From Streptomyces sp. 135 (GTDB taxonomy: Bacteria > Actinomycetota > Actinomycetes > Streptomycetales > Streptomycetaceae): a DNA stretch of 64,000 nucleotides. The stretch lies in assembly GCF_020026305.1 (NCBI RefSeq), contig NZ_CP075691.1, positions 3,720,001-3,784,000 on the forward strand, given 5' to 3'. Within the stretch, counting starts at the first letter, position 1, and every line of letters begins with the position of its first letter. The notes under the pieces were generated by a model. It worked only from the letters and a program-made list of their open reading frames with translations, was not told where the DNA came from and did no database searches. Of the stretch, positions 10,319 to 19,218 are shown in pieces. The position numbers were made by a program, and so were the translations under genes.

Positions 10319-10651
10319 ATGACTACGGACAACTCTCCCGTCACCTTCATCAACGTCTTCGAGATAGCCGCCGAGGACCTCGACGCGTTCGTCGGGAAGT
10401 GGGAGCAGCGGGCCCGCCTCATGCGGGACAAGCCCGGCTTCATCGACTCCCGCATGCACCGGGCCCGCTCGTCGGACTCCCGCTTCCAGCTCGTCAACGT
10501 CTCCCACTGGGAGAGCCAGGAGGCGTGGGAGGCCGCCACCGCCGACCCCGGTTTCGCGTCCCGCACCAGGGCCGCGCGCGAGGAGACCAGCCGGCCGGTC
10601 ACACCGAACCCCGCGGTCTACGACGTCGTCGTGGAACTCGCCGCTCCCTGA
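10319..10651 (+). CDS. antibiotic biosynthesis monooxygenase (ABM) domain protein
   Basis: 110 residues making one ferredoxin-like alpha+beta ABM fold. Visible family features are VTFINVFEI, then KPGFIDSRMHRA, then FQLVNVSHWESQEAWEAA. The fold is shared by cofactor-free quinone-forming monooxygenases and heme-degrading enzymes, but many members have no known substrate. The ATG at 10319 is the natural start. It follows the ankyrin gene on the same strand, possibly in one transcript. Confidence 0.8.
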   Translation: MTTDNSPVTFINVFEIAAEDLDAFVGKWEQRARLMRDKPGFIDSRMHRARSSDSRFQLVNVSHWESQEAWEAATADPGFASRTRAAREETSRPVTPNPAVYDVVVELAAP

Positions 10652-10814
10652 GACCACCAGCGGCGACACGGGGCGACAAAGGCCGACAGCAGGCGACACC
10701 GGGCGACACCGGGTGTAAAACCGTCACTCGCCTTCCCTTGCCGCTCAGTTCACGGCTCAATACCAGGGTTGCACGCACCGCCCACGTCACCACCGACACC
10801 CTGGGAGCCGCAGC

Positions 10815-12353
10815 ATGTGTGAGGACCACCCGCAGCACGGCACGATGAACCGGCGCGGACTGTTCGTGACGGGAGCCGCCGCCGCGCTTACGTTGAACGG
10901 CGTGAGCTTCGCCGACGGCGCCGAAGGGCGCGTCCCGCCCCAGGAGCGGCAGGGCACGCGGGAGACCAAGACCCTCCGCGGGACCCTGCCGCCGGGCGCC
11001 CCCGACTTCGTGTACCTGCCGCTGAGGATCCCGGCCGGCGTCAGCGAGCTGCGCGTCGCGTACACCTACGAGAAGCCGCCCGTGCCCGCCGGGACGCAGG
11101 GCAATGCCCTGGACATCGGCATCTTCGACGAGCGCGGCACGGACCTCGGCGGCAAGGGCTTCCGCGGCTGGTCCGGCGGGGCCCGCACCGAGTTCTTCAT
11201 CCGCGCCGACGAGGCGACGCCCGGCTACATCCCGGGCCGCGTCCGTCCTGGCACCTGGCACATCGCGCTCGGCCCCTACACGGTCGCCCCCGAGGGCCTC
11301 CCCTACGAGGTGACGATCACCCTCACCTACGGGGCGCCCGGCAGCACCCCGAGGCCCGCCTATCCGCCGGAGCGCGCGAAGGGCCGTGGCCGCGCCTGGT
11401 ACCGCGGCGACTGCCACCTGCACTCCGTCTACTCCGACGGCCGCCGCACCCCCGGCGAGATCGCCGCGCTCGCCCGCGCCGCGGGCCTCGACTTCATCAA
11501 CAGCTCCGAGCACAACACCCACTCGGCGCACGCGCACTGGGCCGAGCACGCCGGGGACGACCTGCTGATCATGCTGGGCGAGGAGGTCACCACCCGCAAC
11601 GGCCACGTGGTGGCGCTCGGTACGGACCCGGGCACGTTCGTCGACTGGCGCTACCGCGCCCGCGACAACCGCTTCGGCAGATACGCGCGCGAGATCCGCG
11701 ACGCGGGCGGCCTCGTCGTCCCCGCCCACCCGCACGCCACCTGCGTCGGCTGCAACTGGAAGTTCGGCTTCGGCGAGGCGGACGCCGTCGAGGTGTGGAA
11801 CGGCCCCTACACGCCGGACGACGAGGTCTCCCTCGCCGACTGGGACAGCATGCTCGTCGCCTCCGTACGCGGCGGGAAACCGTGGATCCCGGCCCTGGGC
11901 AACAGCGACGCGCACCGCGACCCCGACCGGATCGGCGGCCCGCAGACGGTGGTCCTCGCCGACGACCTGACCCGCGAGGCCATCCAGGAGGGCCTGCGGC
12001 GCGGCCGTTCCTACGTCGCCGAGTCCAAGGAGGTGGAACTCACCTTCTCCGCGGCGGGCGGCCGCGGCAGGCACGCGGGCATCGGCGAACGCCTCACCGT
12101 GGACCACGACACCCCGGTCACGGTGCGCCTGGACGTCAGGGGCGCCCCCGGCTGCACGGCCCGCCTCATCACCGACCAGGGCGTCCTGCACACGTCCCCA
12201 CCCCTCCCGGCCTCCGGCACGGGCACGGTGGAGTGGCGCACGACGCCTTCATACGCGGCGTACGTCCGCGCGGAGATCCGCCACCCGACGACGACGGCTG
12301 CCCTGCCGGGGGCACTGCGGGGGTTCACGAACCCGATCTTCCTGGGGCGCTGA
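10815..12353 (+). CDS. CehA/McbA-like PHP-domain metallohydrolase, probably exported
   Basis: 512 residues. The N-terminus has a twin-arginine-like signal (NRRGLFVTG, residues 12-20), followed by a beta-rich region (to about residue 190) and a PHP phosphoesterase domain that opens with GDCHLHSVYSDG and includes SEHNTH, PAHPHA and GNSDAHRD, the metal-binding histidines and aspartates of the family. Members hydrolyse phosphoesters or, in CehA/McbA, carbamates. The ATG at 10815 has GGGAG upstream; a second ATG ten codons later (10845) would give a shorter signal. Export is inferred from the signal, and the substrate is unknown. Confidence 0.85.
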   Translation: MCEDHPQHGTMNRRGLFVTGAAAALTLNGVSFADGAEGRVPPQERQGTRETKTLRGTLPPGAPDFVYLPLRIPAGVSELRVAYTYEKPPVPAGTQGNALDIGIFDERGTDLGGKGFRGWSGGARTEFFIRADEATPGYIPGRVRPGTWHIALGPYTVAPEGLPYEVTITLTYGAPGSTPRPAYPPERAKGRGRAWYRGDCHLHSVYSDGRRTPGEIAALARAAGLDFINSSEHNTHSAHAHWAEHAGDDLLIMLGEEVTTRNGHVVALGTDPGTFVDWRYRARDNRFGRYAREIRDAGGLVVPAHPHATCVGCNWKFGFGEADAVEVWNGPYTPDDEVSLADWDSMLVASVRGGKPWIPALGNSDAHRDPDRIGGPQTVVLADDLTREAIQEGLRRGRSYVAESKEVELTFSAAGGRGRHAGIGERLTVDHDTPVTVRLDVRGAPGCTARLITDQGVLHTSPPLPASGTGTVEWRTTPSYAAYVRAEIRHPTTTAALPGALRGFTNPIFLGR

Positions 12354-12670
12354 CCTTGGCGCGGCAGCGCGACTGAACGCACCGGGCCGGGCCGGGACCG
12401 GCCGCGGTTGCCTTACTACGGCGACATGTCTGGGTCACGGTCACGAGCCAAGGGCGTGGTGTACGTGTACTCCACGCTCGGCGATCTCCAGCCGGGGATC
12501 CTGTGCCCGGTGAGTCCACCCTCCATACGGCGAGGCGGCCGGCGTCGAGTGGCCGGTGGCGGCGAGCCGGGCTCGGTGGGGGCGGGTGGGTGGGGGAAGG
12601 GCGGCGCCTCAGCGGAGTGGCGGAGGTGCGGCTCCCGCGTCACGAGTACCGCGGCGCCGCCTTGGAACGC
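12354..12670. other. intergenic region between two convergent genes
   Basis: 317 bases between the 3' ends of the PHP hydrolase and the aldehyde dehydrogenase. It starts with a GC-rich stretch rich in GGCC that could pair weakly, and a G-rich stretch lies near 12575-12600. I found no convincing gene: reading frames here lack ribosome sites and protein-like composition. It probably holds transcription ends for both genes. Confidence 0.4.
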
Positions 12671-14158
12671 TCAGCCGCCCGGCCACACGATCGCCTGGAG
12701 TTCGCTGTACGCGTGCAGCGCGTACGACCCCACGTCCCGGCCCACTCCGCTGCGCTTGAAGCCGCCGAACGGTGCCTCCATGTTGCGGCCGACCGTGTTG
12801 ACGCCGACGCCGCCCGCCCGCAGCCGGCGGGCGACGCGGAAGGCGCGGGCCACGTCGCCCGACCAGACGTAGTCGATGAGGCCGTACTCGCTGTCGTTGG
12901 CGAGCGTGATCGCCGTTTCCTCGGCGGCTTCCGGGCCGTCGGCGTCGAAGGGGACCACCGCCACCACCGGGCCGAAGACCTCCTCGCGGACGACCCGCAT
13001 GTCGGGGGTGCAGTCGGCGAGGAGGGCCGGGGCGACGTAGAAGCCGGTCGGGAGCGCCGGGCGCTCGCCGCCCGTGACGACGCGTGCTCCCTCCTTGCGG
13101 CCCAGTTCGACGTACGACTCGACGCGGTCGCGGTGTGCCGCCGAGATCACCGGGCCGACGACCGTGTCCCGCTCGCGCGGGTCGCCGACCTTGAGGAAGC
13201 CGATGTACTCGGTCAGCTTCCGCACCAGCCGGTCGTACACGCCGCGTTCGGCGATCACGCGGGTCGGGGCCGTGCAGATCTGGCCGCTGTAGAAGGAGAA
13301 GGTGGTGCCGATACCGGCGACCGCCGCGGCCAGGCCCTTGTCGTCCAGGTCGTCGAAGACGATCGCCGCGCCCTTGCCGCCCAGCTCCATCAGCTGCCGC
13401 TTCATGTCGCGGCCGCAGACCTCGCCGATGCGCCGGCCGACCGCCGTCGAGCCGGTGAAGCTCACCATGTCGACGTCGGGGGAGGCGACGGCGGCCTCGC
13501 CCACCGCCGCGTCCGTGCCGGAGACGACGTTGACGACGCCGGGCGGGACGCCCGCCTCTTCCAGCGCGGCGGCCATCGCGTACACGGACAGGGGGTCCTG
13601 CGGCGCCGGTTTCACGACGACGGTGTTGCCCATGGCGAGGGCGGGCGCCACCTTGCCCGCCGGGTTCGCCCACGGGTTGTTGTACGAGGTGACGCACGTG
13701 ACGACGCCGACGGGCTGGCGCACGGCGAGCGCGCCCGTGACCGCCGCCGGGCCCATCGGCCCCGCCTCGCTGATCTGCGGCGGCAGGGCGGACTCCACCG
13801 GTTCCAGCGCCCCCTTCGCGTACCGCTGGAAACGGGACACGGCCACGGCGACCTGCATGCCGCGCGCCGTGCCGGTCGTCGCGCCGGTCTCGGCGCGGGC
13901 GAGTTCGGCGTGCGCGGCGAGGTCGCGGCGCAGGATGCCCGCCGCGCGGTCCAGGACGGCCGCCCGCTCCTCGGGGGCCGTGCGGGACCAGGCGGGGAAG
14001 GCGTCGCGGGCCGCCGAGGCCGCCGCGTACGCCTGCTCGCGGCTCGCCTCGGGGGCGAGGCCGACGACCCGCTCGGTCGCCGGGTCGATCACTTCGTAGT
14101 GCCCGCCGTCGGGCTCGGCCCACTCGCCGCCGATGAACAGCCGCCGCGCGCCCGTCAC
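12671..14158 (-). CDS. aldehyde dehydrogenase (NAD(P)-dependent)
   Basis: 495 residues, the standard length for the ALDH superfamily. The nucleophile is Cys295 in SGQICTAP, the general base is Glu258 in MELGGKG, and the oxyanion asparagine is in TSYNNPW near residue 160. It oxidises an aldehyde to an acid with NAD(P)+. The GTG start at 14156-14158 overlaps the TGA of the upstream amidohydrolase (GTGA), which indicates translational coupling. It is the last gene of a three-gene leftward set starting at 17131 (LLM oxidoreductase, amidohydrolase, ALDH), so it probably works in the same pathway. The substrate is unknown. Confidence 0.93.
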   Translation of the reverse strand: MTGARRLFIGGEWAEPDGGHYEVIDPATERVVGLAPEASREQAYAAASAARDAFPAWSRTAPEERAAVLDRAAGILRRDLAAHAELARAETGATTGTARGMQVAVAVSRFQRYAKGALEPVESALPPQISEAGPMGPAAVTGALAVRQPVGVVTCVTSYNNPWANPAGKVAPALAMGNTVVVKPAPQDPLSVYAMAAALEEAGVPPGVVNVVSGTDAAVGEAAVASPDVDMVSFTGSTAVGRRIGEVCGRDMKRQLMELGGKGAAIVFDDLDDKGLAAAVAGIGTTFSFYSGQICTAPTRVIAERGVYDRLVRKLTEYIGFLKVGDPRERDTVVGPVISAAHRDRVESYVELGRKEGARVVTGGERPALPTGFYVAPALLADCTPDMRVVREEVFGPVVAVVPFDADGPEAAEETAITLANDSEYGLIDYVWSGDVARAFRVARRLRAGGVGVNTVGRNMEAPFGGFKRSGVGRDVGSYALHAYSELQAIVWPGG

Positions 14159-15894
14159 TTGGTGCTCACCGTCCTGGTGTCGCGGCCGGACCGCAGGATC
14201 GTGCCCGGCACGGCGCCGGTGACGACGTCCTCGCGGATGACCTCGACGCCGTTGACCCAGACGGCGTTGACGCCGATCGCCTTGGAGTCCAGGCGCGGGC
14301 TGTCACCGGGCAGGTCGTGGACGAGGGTGGCCTTGCCCGCGTCGATCCGCGCCGGGTCGAAGAGCACCAGGTCGGCGTGGTGGCCCTCGGTGATCCGGCC
14401 GCGTTCGCGCAGCCCGAAGAGCTGGGCGGGGTCGTCGGTGAGCATCTTTACGGCCTGCTCAAGGCCGACGAGCTTGCGGCCGCGCAGGCAGTCGCCGAGG
14501 AACCGGGTCGTGTACGGCGCCCCGCACATGCGGTCCAGGTGCGCGCCCGCGTCGGAGCCGCCGAGGAGGACGTCCTCGTGCTGCCAGGTCCGGGCGCGCA
14601 GGGCCCAGGAGTCGGGGTCGTTGTCGGTCGGCATCGGCCACAGGACGGTGCGCAGCCGGTCGGCGGCGCAGATCTCGACGAGGCAGGTGAAGGGGTCCTG
14701 GCCGCGTTCGGCGGCGATGTCGGCGACGACGCGGCCGGTGAGGCCCTCGTTCCCCGTGGAGTACGTGTCGCCGATGACGTACCGGTCGAAGCGGGCCAGG
14801 CGGCGGAAGACGCCCGCCTTCTTGCTGTCCGCGCGCCGCAGCATCTCGGCGCGCACGGCGGGATCGCGCAATTTCGCGATGCGTTCCGGGACGGGCAGGG
14901 CGAGGATGTCGCCCCAGCCGGGGATGAGATTGAGGGCGCAGAAGGTGCCGAGCGACATGTTCATGGGGGTGAGGATCGGCATGGTGAGGGCGACGACGCG
15001 GCCGCCGGCCTGGCGGGCGCGTTCGCTCGGCACGAGCTGGCGCGGGACGCGTTCGGGGACGGCGGCGTCGATGGTGAGGACGTTCCAGTTGAGGGGCCGC
15101 CCGGCGGCCACGCTCATCTCCACCAGCAGATCGATCTCGTCGTCGCCGAACTGGTCCAGGCACCCCGCCACGATCGCTTCGAGCTGCGTGCCCTCGTGCT
15201 CGGCGACGGCGCGGGAGAGTGCGAGCAGTTCGTCGGGGCGGGCGTGGCGGGAGGCGACGGGCTGTCCGTCGCCGTCGGAGTGCGTCGAGGACTGCGTGGT
15301 GGACAGGCCCCACGCGCCCGCGTCCATCGCGTCGTGGAAGAGGCGCAGCATCTCCTCCAGCTGGGCGGGGGTCGGCTGCCCGCCGACGGCGTCCGCGCCC
15401 ATGACGTACCGCCGCAGGGCGCAGTGGCCCACCATGAACCCGGCGTTGACGGCGATCCGCCCCTCCAGGGCGTCGAGGTACTCCCCGAACGAACTCCACG
15501 TCCAGGGCGCGCCCTCCTCCAGCGACACCAGCGACATGCCCTCGACCTTCGACATCATCCGCCGCGTGTAGTCGGCGTCCTCGGGCCGGCCGGGGTGCAG
15601 CGGCGCGAGCGTGAACCCGCAGTTGCCGCCCGCGACGGTCGTCACGCCGTGGTTGAGGGACGGGGTGGCGTACGGATCCCAGAACAGCTGCGCGTCGTAG
15701 TGCGTGTGCGGGTCGACGAACCCGGGGGCGAGCACCAGGCCCTGGGCGTCCTCGCTGGTCCGCGCCTCCTCGGACACGGCTCCCGGTGCGGCGATGACGG
15801 CGATGCGGCCGTCCCGTATGCCGACGTCGGCGACGCGGGCGGGGGCGCCGGTGCCGTCCACGACGGTCGCCGCGCGGATGAGGTGGTCGAGCAT
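14155..15894 (-). CDS. N-acyl-D-amino-acid deacylase-type amidohydrolase
   Basis: 579 residues of the amidohydrolase superfamily, D-aminoacylase branch. Metal-site features are FVDPHTHYDAQ near residue 60 and GGSDAGAH with the late aspartate near residue 440; the MetD-like opening LIRAATVVDGTGAP and closing VWVNGVEV are typical. Family members hydrolyse N-acyl amides; D-amino-acid specificity cannot be read from sequence. GGAAGGGA precedes the ATG at 15892-15894. The gene is coupled to the aldehyde dehydrogenase by a 4-base overlap and lies 109 bases after the LLM oxidoreductase, with a strong hairpin in that gap. Confidence 0.88.
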   Translation of the reverse strand: MLDHLIRAATVVDGTGAPARVADVGIRDGRIAVIAAPGAVSEEARTSEDAQGLVLAPGFVDPHTHYDAQLFWDPYATPSLNHGVTTVAGGNCGFTLAPLHPGRPEDADYTRRMMSKVEGMSLVSLEEGAPWTWSSFGEYLDALEGRIAVNAGFMVGHCALRRYVMGADAVGGQPTPAQLEEMLRLFHDAMDAGAWGLSTTQSSTHSDGDGQPVASRHARPDELLALSRAVAEHEGTQLEAIVAGCLDQFGDDEIDLLVEMSVAAGRPLNWNVLTIDAAVPERVPRQLVPSERARQAGGRVVALTMPILTPMNMSLGTFCALNLIPGWGDILALPVPERIAKLRDPAVRAEMLRRADSKKAGVFRRLARFDRYVIGDTYSTGNEGLTGRVVADIAAERGQDPFTCLVEICAADRLRTVLWPMPTDNDPDSWALRARTWQHEDVLLGGSDAGAHLDRMCGAPYTTRFLGDCLRGRKLVGLEQAVKMLTDDPAQLFGLRERGRITEGHHADLVLFDPARIDAGKATLVHDLPGDSPRLDSKAIGVNAVWVNGVEVIREDVVTGAVPGTILRSGRDTRTVSTK

Positions 15895-15958
15895 GGCGTG
15901 TCCCTTCCTGTAGTGCCTGTAGTGGGGCGGGCGGCCGGAAGCAGGCGGGCGTGGCGGA

Positions 15959-15992
15959 ACCCCGGCCTCCGTCCGGGAGGGGAGGCCGGGGT
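15959..15992 (-). terminator. strong hairpin between LLM oxidoreductase and amidohydrolase genes
   Basis: Perfect 12-base arms ACCCCGGCCTCC (15959-15970) and GGAGGCCGGGGT (15981-15992) with a 10-base loop. No T-run follows, so it may be a GC-type terminator, an attenuator or a processing site. It could lower expression of the two downstream genes relative to the LLM gene. Confidence 0.5.
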
Positions 15993-16003
15993 GGCTTCAG
16001 GGC

Positions 16004-17131
16004 TCACGCGCCGGCGGCCTGCCGGAAGCGCGTGGTGCGGTGGACCGGATCCGTGTCGATCTTCGGGATCACGTGCTCGCCGATCAGCCTGATGGTGTTC
16101 ATCGTGTCCTCGGGCGAGATACCGATCGGCAGCCCGAAGCTGAGCTGGTCGGCACCGGCCTGCTCCCACCGCTTGCACTGCCGGAAGACCTCGTCCGGGT
16201 CGCCGCAGATCATCAGCTCCTCGGCGATGAGCAGCTCGATGATCTCCTCGCTGTACGCGGGGAGCAGCTCGGGCCACTCGGGGATGCCCTCGGGGCGCGG
16301 GAACGTGTCGTGGTAGCGGAAGAGCAGCGACTGGAGGTAGTTGAGGCCGCCGCCGACGGCGATCTCGACGGCCTTGGCGTGTGTCTCGGCGCAGATGGCC
16401 GTGGAGGTCACCATGACGTTGTCGTTGACGAAGTCGCCGATCGCCGCGGCCTCCTTCACGGCCGACTTGTAGGAGTCGACGACCCACTCCATGTCGGACA
16501 CCTTCTGCACGCTGAATCCGAGCACCCCGAGGCCCTTCTTCCCCGCCATCGCGTACGAGGAGGGGGACCCGGCGGCGTACCACATGGCGGGGTGCGACTT
16601 CCCGTACGGCTTGGGAAGGATCTTGCGCGGCGGCAGGGACCAGTGCTTGCCCTGGAAACCGGCGTACTCGTCCTGGAGCCACATCTTCGGGAACTCGGCG
16701 ATGGTCTCTTCCCAGATCTCCTTGGTGTGGTTCATGTCGGTGATGCCCGGCATGAACCCGAGGATCTCGTGCGATCCGGCGCCGCGGCCCGTGCCGAACT
16801 CGAAGCGGCCCTCGGAGAGGTGGTCGAGCATGGCGACCTTCTCCGCCACCTTCACCGGGTGGTTGACGGGCGCGAGCGGGTTGAAGATGCCCGAGCCGAG
16901 GTGGATGCGGTCGGTGGCGTGGGCCAGGTATCCGAGGTAGACGTCGTTGGCGGAGAGGTGGGAGTACTCCTCCAGGAAGTGGTGTTCGGAGGCCCAGGCG
17001 TACTTGAACCCGGACCTGTCCGCCTGGATGACGTACTCGGTCTCCTCGATGAGCGCCTTGTGCTCCGCTTCGGGGTCGACCTGGGCCCGCGCGGCGGGCA
17101 CGTATCCCTGTACAAAGAGACCGAATTCCAA
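16004..17131 (-). CDS. LLM-class flavin/F420-dependent oxidoreductase
   Basis: 375 residues of the bacterial luciferase-like fold: opening EFGLFVQGYVP, AWASEHHFLEEYS, then LDHLSEGRFEFGTGRGAGS. This long form, with an HHF motif near residue 50, resembles FMN-dependent monooxygenase-type LLM proteins. The only start that keeps the conserved first strand is TTG at 17129-17131, since an in-frame TGA lies three codons upstream; no good ribosome site sits at the usual distance. Two CTGAC-N5-GTCAG operators lie upstream at 17187-17201 and 17248-17262. First gene of an operon with the amidohydrolase and aldehyde dehydrogenase. Confidence 0.85.
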   Translation of the reverse strand: MEFGLFVQGYVPAARAQVDPEAEHKALIEETEYVIQADRSGFKYAWASEHHFLEEYSHLSANDVYLGYLAHATDRIHLGSGIFNPLAPVNHPVKVAEKVAMLDHLSEGRFEFGTGRGAGSHEILGFMPGITDMNHTKEIWEETIAEFPKMWLQDEYAGFQGKHWSLPPRKILPKPYGKSHPAMWYAAGSPSSYAMAGKKGLGVLGFSVQKVSDMEWVVDSYKSAVKEAAAIGDFVNDNVMVTSTAICAETHAKAVEIAVGGGLNYLQSLLFRYHDTFPRPEGIPEWPELLPAYSEEIIELLIAEELMICGDPDEVFRQCKRWEQAGADQLSFGLPIGISPEDTMNTIRLIGEHVIPKIDTDPVHRTTRFRQAAGA

Positions 17132-17186
17132 GGAGGTTCACCGTCCTCGTGAGGTTCTGACGGGCCGGGCTCGCACCACACGTTTT

Positions 17187-17262
17187 CTGACGGGCCGTCA
17201 GTTCAGGATGCGTCGACTGTTCCACCGGGTGGGCGGGGCGTCAATAGCTGACGTAACGTCAG
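17187..17262. promoter_or_regulatory. two CTGAC-N5-GTCAG operators upstream of the LLM gene at 17131
   Basis: Site 1, CTGACGGGCCGTCAG (17187-17201), and site 2, CTGACGTAACGTCAG (17248-17262), are both perfect in their five-base arms. Site 2 overlaps the stop codon of the upstream SDR gene. They lie 56 and 117 bases before the TTG start of the LLM oxidoreductase. The palindrome is typical of TetR-family operators; the regulator is inferred, not known. Confidence 0.75.
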
Positions 17263-18056
17263 ATGACGCTGACCCCGGCCAGCCAGCCGCCGTCGATGAC
17301 GAAGGGCTGGCCGGTGATGTACGAGGAGTCCGCGCCGGTGAGGAAGAGCGCGAGGGCCGCGATCTCCTGGGGCGTGCCGATCCGTCCCATCGGCACCAGC
17401 TTCTCGTACAGCTTCGCCACCGCCCCGCGCGCCGCCTCCGGGTCGGCGGCCGGGTCCAGCCGCGCCGGGTTGGTCATGGGGGTGTCCACGGCTCCGGGGC
17501 AGATGGCGTTGACGCGGATGCCCTTCGCCGCCAGCTCGATGGCGGCGACGCGTGTGAGGCCGAGGATGGCGTGCTTGGTCGCGGCGTACGCGCCGACGAA
17601 GGCCATGCCCGTGAGCGCCGTATAGGAGGCGGTGTTCACGATGGTGCCGCCGCCGGCCTCCGCGATCTCGGGGGCGACGGTGCGGATGCCGAGGAAGCAG
17701 CCGACCTGGTTGACCTGGATGACCTGCTGGAACTCCTCCAGGGGCGTGGCGAGGAGTTCGTTGAAGCGGAGGATTCCGGCGTTGTTCACCAACCCGTCGA
17801 CCTTGCCGTAGGCGTCCTTGGCGGTGGCCATCGCCGCCTGCCAGTCGGCTTCCTTGCTCACGTCCAGGTGGACGTACGTGGCCGCCCGCTCGCCCCGCTC
17901 CTCGACGATCTCCTTGACCAGCGCCTCGCCCTGGTCGTCGAGCACGTCGGCGACGACGACCTCGGCGCCCTCGGCGGCGAAGAGGCGGGCCTCCTGCTCG
18001 CCCTGTCCGCGCGCCGCGCCGGTGACGATGACGACGCGGCCGTCCAGCTTGCCCAT
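17259..18056 (-). CDS. SDR family NAD(P)-dependent oxidoreductase
   Basis: 265 residues, a classical short-chain dehydrogenase. The cofactor loop is TGAARGQGEQEA near residue 12 and the catalytic Tyr/Lys are in YAATKHA near residue 158, after the serine of NTASYTA. NAG follows the central strand (VNNAG). It oxidises or reduces a hydroxyl/keto substrate; close families include steroid and 3-oxoacyl dehydrogenases. GGAAGTGACCCC precedes the ATG at 18054-18056. It follows the LLM gene at 19020 by 13 bases, so the two form an operon under the operators at 19055-19110. Confidence 0.92.
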   Translation of the reverse strand: MGKLDGRVVIVTGAARGQGEQEARLFAAEGAEVVVADVLDDQGEALVKEIVEERGERAATYVHLDVSKEADWQAAMATAKDAYGKVDGLVNNAGILRFNELLATPLEEFQQVIQVNQVGCFLGIRTVAPEIAEAGGGTIVNTASYTALTGMAFVGAYAATKHAILGLTRVAAIELAAKGIRVNAICPGAVDTPMTNPARLDPAADPEAARGAVAKLYEKLVPMGRIGTPQEIAALALFLTGADSSYITGQPFVIDGGWLAGVSVI

Positions 18057-18069
18057 GGGGTCACTTCCT

Positions 18070-19020
18070 TCAGTCGGTGAGGTGAGGGGCCACGTCGGCG
18101 GCGAACGCCCGCATCTGGTCGGTGAGTTCGTCCCGCCCGCGGCTGCGGAAGCGGACCTGGATCTGGTCGACGCCCATCGCGGTGTACGCGCGCAGGGACT
18201 CGGCGAGGGCCTCCGGCTTGCCGTGCAGCGTCCGGCGCCCCACGGGCCAGCCCGGCTCGCCGACGTACAGGGCCTCGGTGATCGCGCCGATGACGATCGG
18301 CTCCTCGATCCCCGCCTGTGCCCGCAGCCGCCTGAGCTTCGCGATCTGCGCGGGCAGCTTGTCGCGCGGGTCGCCCTGGGGCAGCCAGCCGTCGGCGCGG
18401 GTCGCCGCGCGGCGGATGGCGGCGGGTGAGGAGCCGCCGACCCAGAGGGGTATGTGCCGCTGGGCGGGGCGGGGGCGCTGGCCGAGTCCGCCGAAGTGGT
18501 AGCGGGTGCCGTGGTGTTCGGGGTATTCGTCCGGGCCGAGCGCGGCCCTCAGCGCGTCGATCGTCTCGTCGAGGACCGGCCCGCGCCGCGCGAAGTCGAC
18601 GCCGAGCGCCTCGAACTCCTCCGGTACGTGCCCGGCGCCGACCCCGAGGATCAGGCGGCCGCCGCTGAGGTGGTCCAGGGTCGCGTACTGCTTGGCGGTG
18701 AGGAGGGGGTGGCGCAGGCCCACGATGGCGACGTGGCTCATCAGCCGGACGCCCTCGGTGGCGGCGGCGAGGTAGGAGAGGGTCGCCACGGGGTCGTACC
18801 AGGTGGTGCCCATGGCTTCGGCGAGGCGGCGGGGGATCGCGACGTGGTCGCAGCTCGCGAGGTAGGCGAAGCCCGCGCGGTCGGCGGTGCGGGCGATCTC
18901 GACGAGGTCGCCGGGGGTCGCGTCGGCTTCCCAGGGTTCGGCGTAGAGGGAGCTCTGGGACTGTACGGGGAGCTGCATCCCGTACGCGAGGGACGAATTC
19001 CACTGCGCTGGCGGGGACAT
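18070..19020 (-). CDS. LLM-class F420-dependent oxidoreductase
   Basis: 316 residues with the luciferase-like barrel: AGFAYLASCDHVAIP near residue 50, LDHLSGGRLILGVGAGHVPEE near residue 118, then IPLWVGGSSPAAIRRAA and ADGWLPQGDP. This subfamily (TIGR03619-like) usually uses F420. The ATG at 19018-19020 has GGCAGGAG upstream. It heads a two-gene operon with the SDR. Two palindromic operators lie 35 and 76 bases upstream. The substrate is unknown; the pairing with a dehydrogenase suggests stepwise oxidation of one substrate. Confidence 0.87.
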   Translation of the reverse strand: MSPPAQWNSSLAYGMQLPVQSQSSLYAEPWEADATPGDLVEIARTADRAGFAYLASCDHVAIPRRLAEAMGTTWYDPVATLSYLAAATEGVRLMSHVAIVGLRHPLLTAKQYATLDHLSGGRLILGVGAGHVPEEFEALGVDFARRGPVLDETIDALRAALGPDEYPEHHGTRYHFGGLGQRPRPAQRHIPLWVGGSSPAAIRRAATRADGWLPQGDPRDKLPAQIAKLRRLRAQAGIEEPIVIGAITEALYVGEPGWPVGRRTLHGKPEALAESLRAYTAMGVDQIQVRFRSRGRDELTDQMRAFAADVAPHLTD

Positions 19021-19054
19021 GGCTGGCGACTCCTGCCTCTCGGCCGGACGAGAC

Positions 19055-19110
19055 CTGACGGCACGTCACTTACGCGTCGGTGGCCATGGTGCGGGCTGAC
19101 GGTCCGTCAG
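19055..19110. promoter_or_regulatory. two CTGAC-N5-GTCAG operators upstream of the LLM/SDR operon
   Basis: CTGACGGCACGTCAC (19055-19069, one mismatch in the last base) and CTGACGGTCCGTCAG (19096-19110, a perfect 7-1-7 palindrome). They lie upstream of the ATG at 19020. The second is the best consensus copy in the window. Confidence 0.75.
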
Positions 19111-19218
19111 GCAAGGGCCTGGCCATGTGGCTTCGTCGCGGGAGAGCGCCCGCCGCCTGTTCGCCGGTGAGCCGCCGACGACCGTCTGCCGGTGCCGGCG
19201 GCCCTGCGGGACAGCGGC

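Noticed and set aside
12408..12670. Short frame after the PHP hydrolase gene
   Set aside because: Weak composition and no ribosome site; runs into the antisense of the aldehyde dehydrogenase.
12503..15571. Very long plus-strand frame over the aldehyde dehydrogenase and amidohydrolase genes
   Set aside because: Antisense to two clear genes with full catalytic motifs; the frame is arginine-rich with no family signal, as expected of the opposite strand of GC-rich coding DNA.
17248..17262. Idea that this site is a LexA or GntR box rather than the shared operator
   Set aside because: Arms match the CTGAC-N5-GTCAG consensus exactly and the paired site 17187 is the same type.
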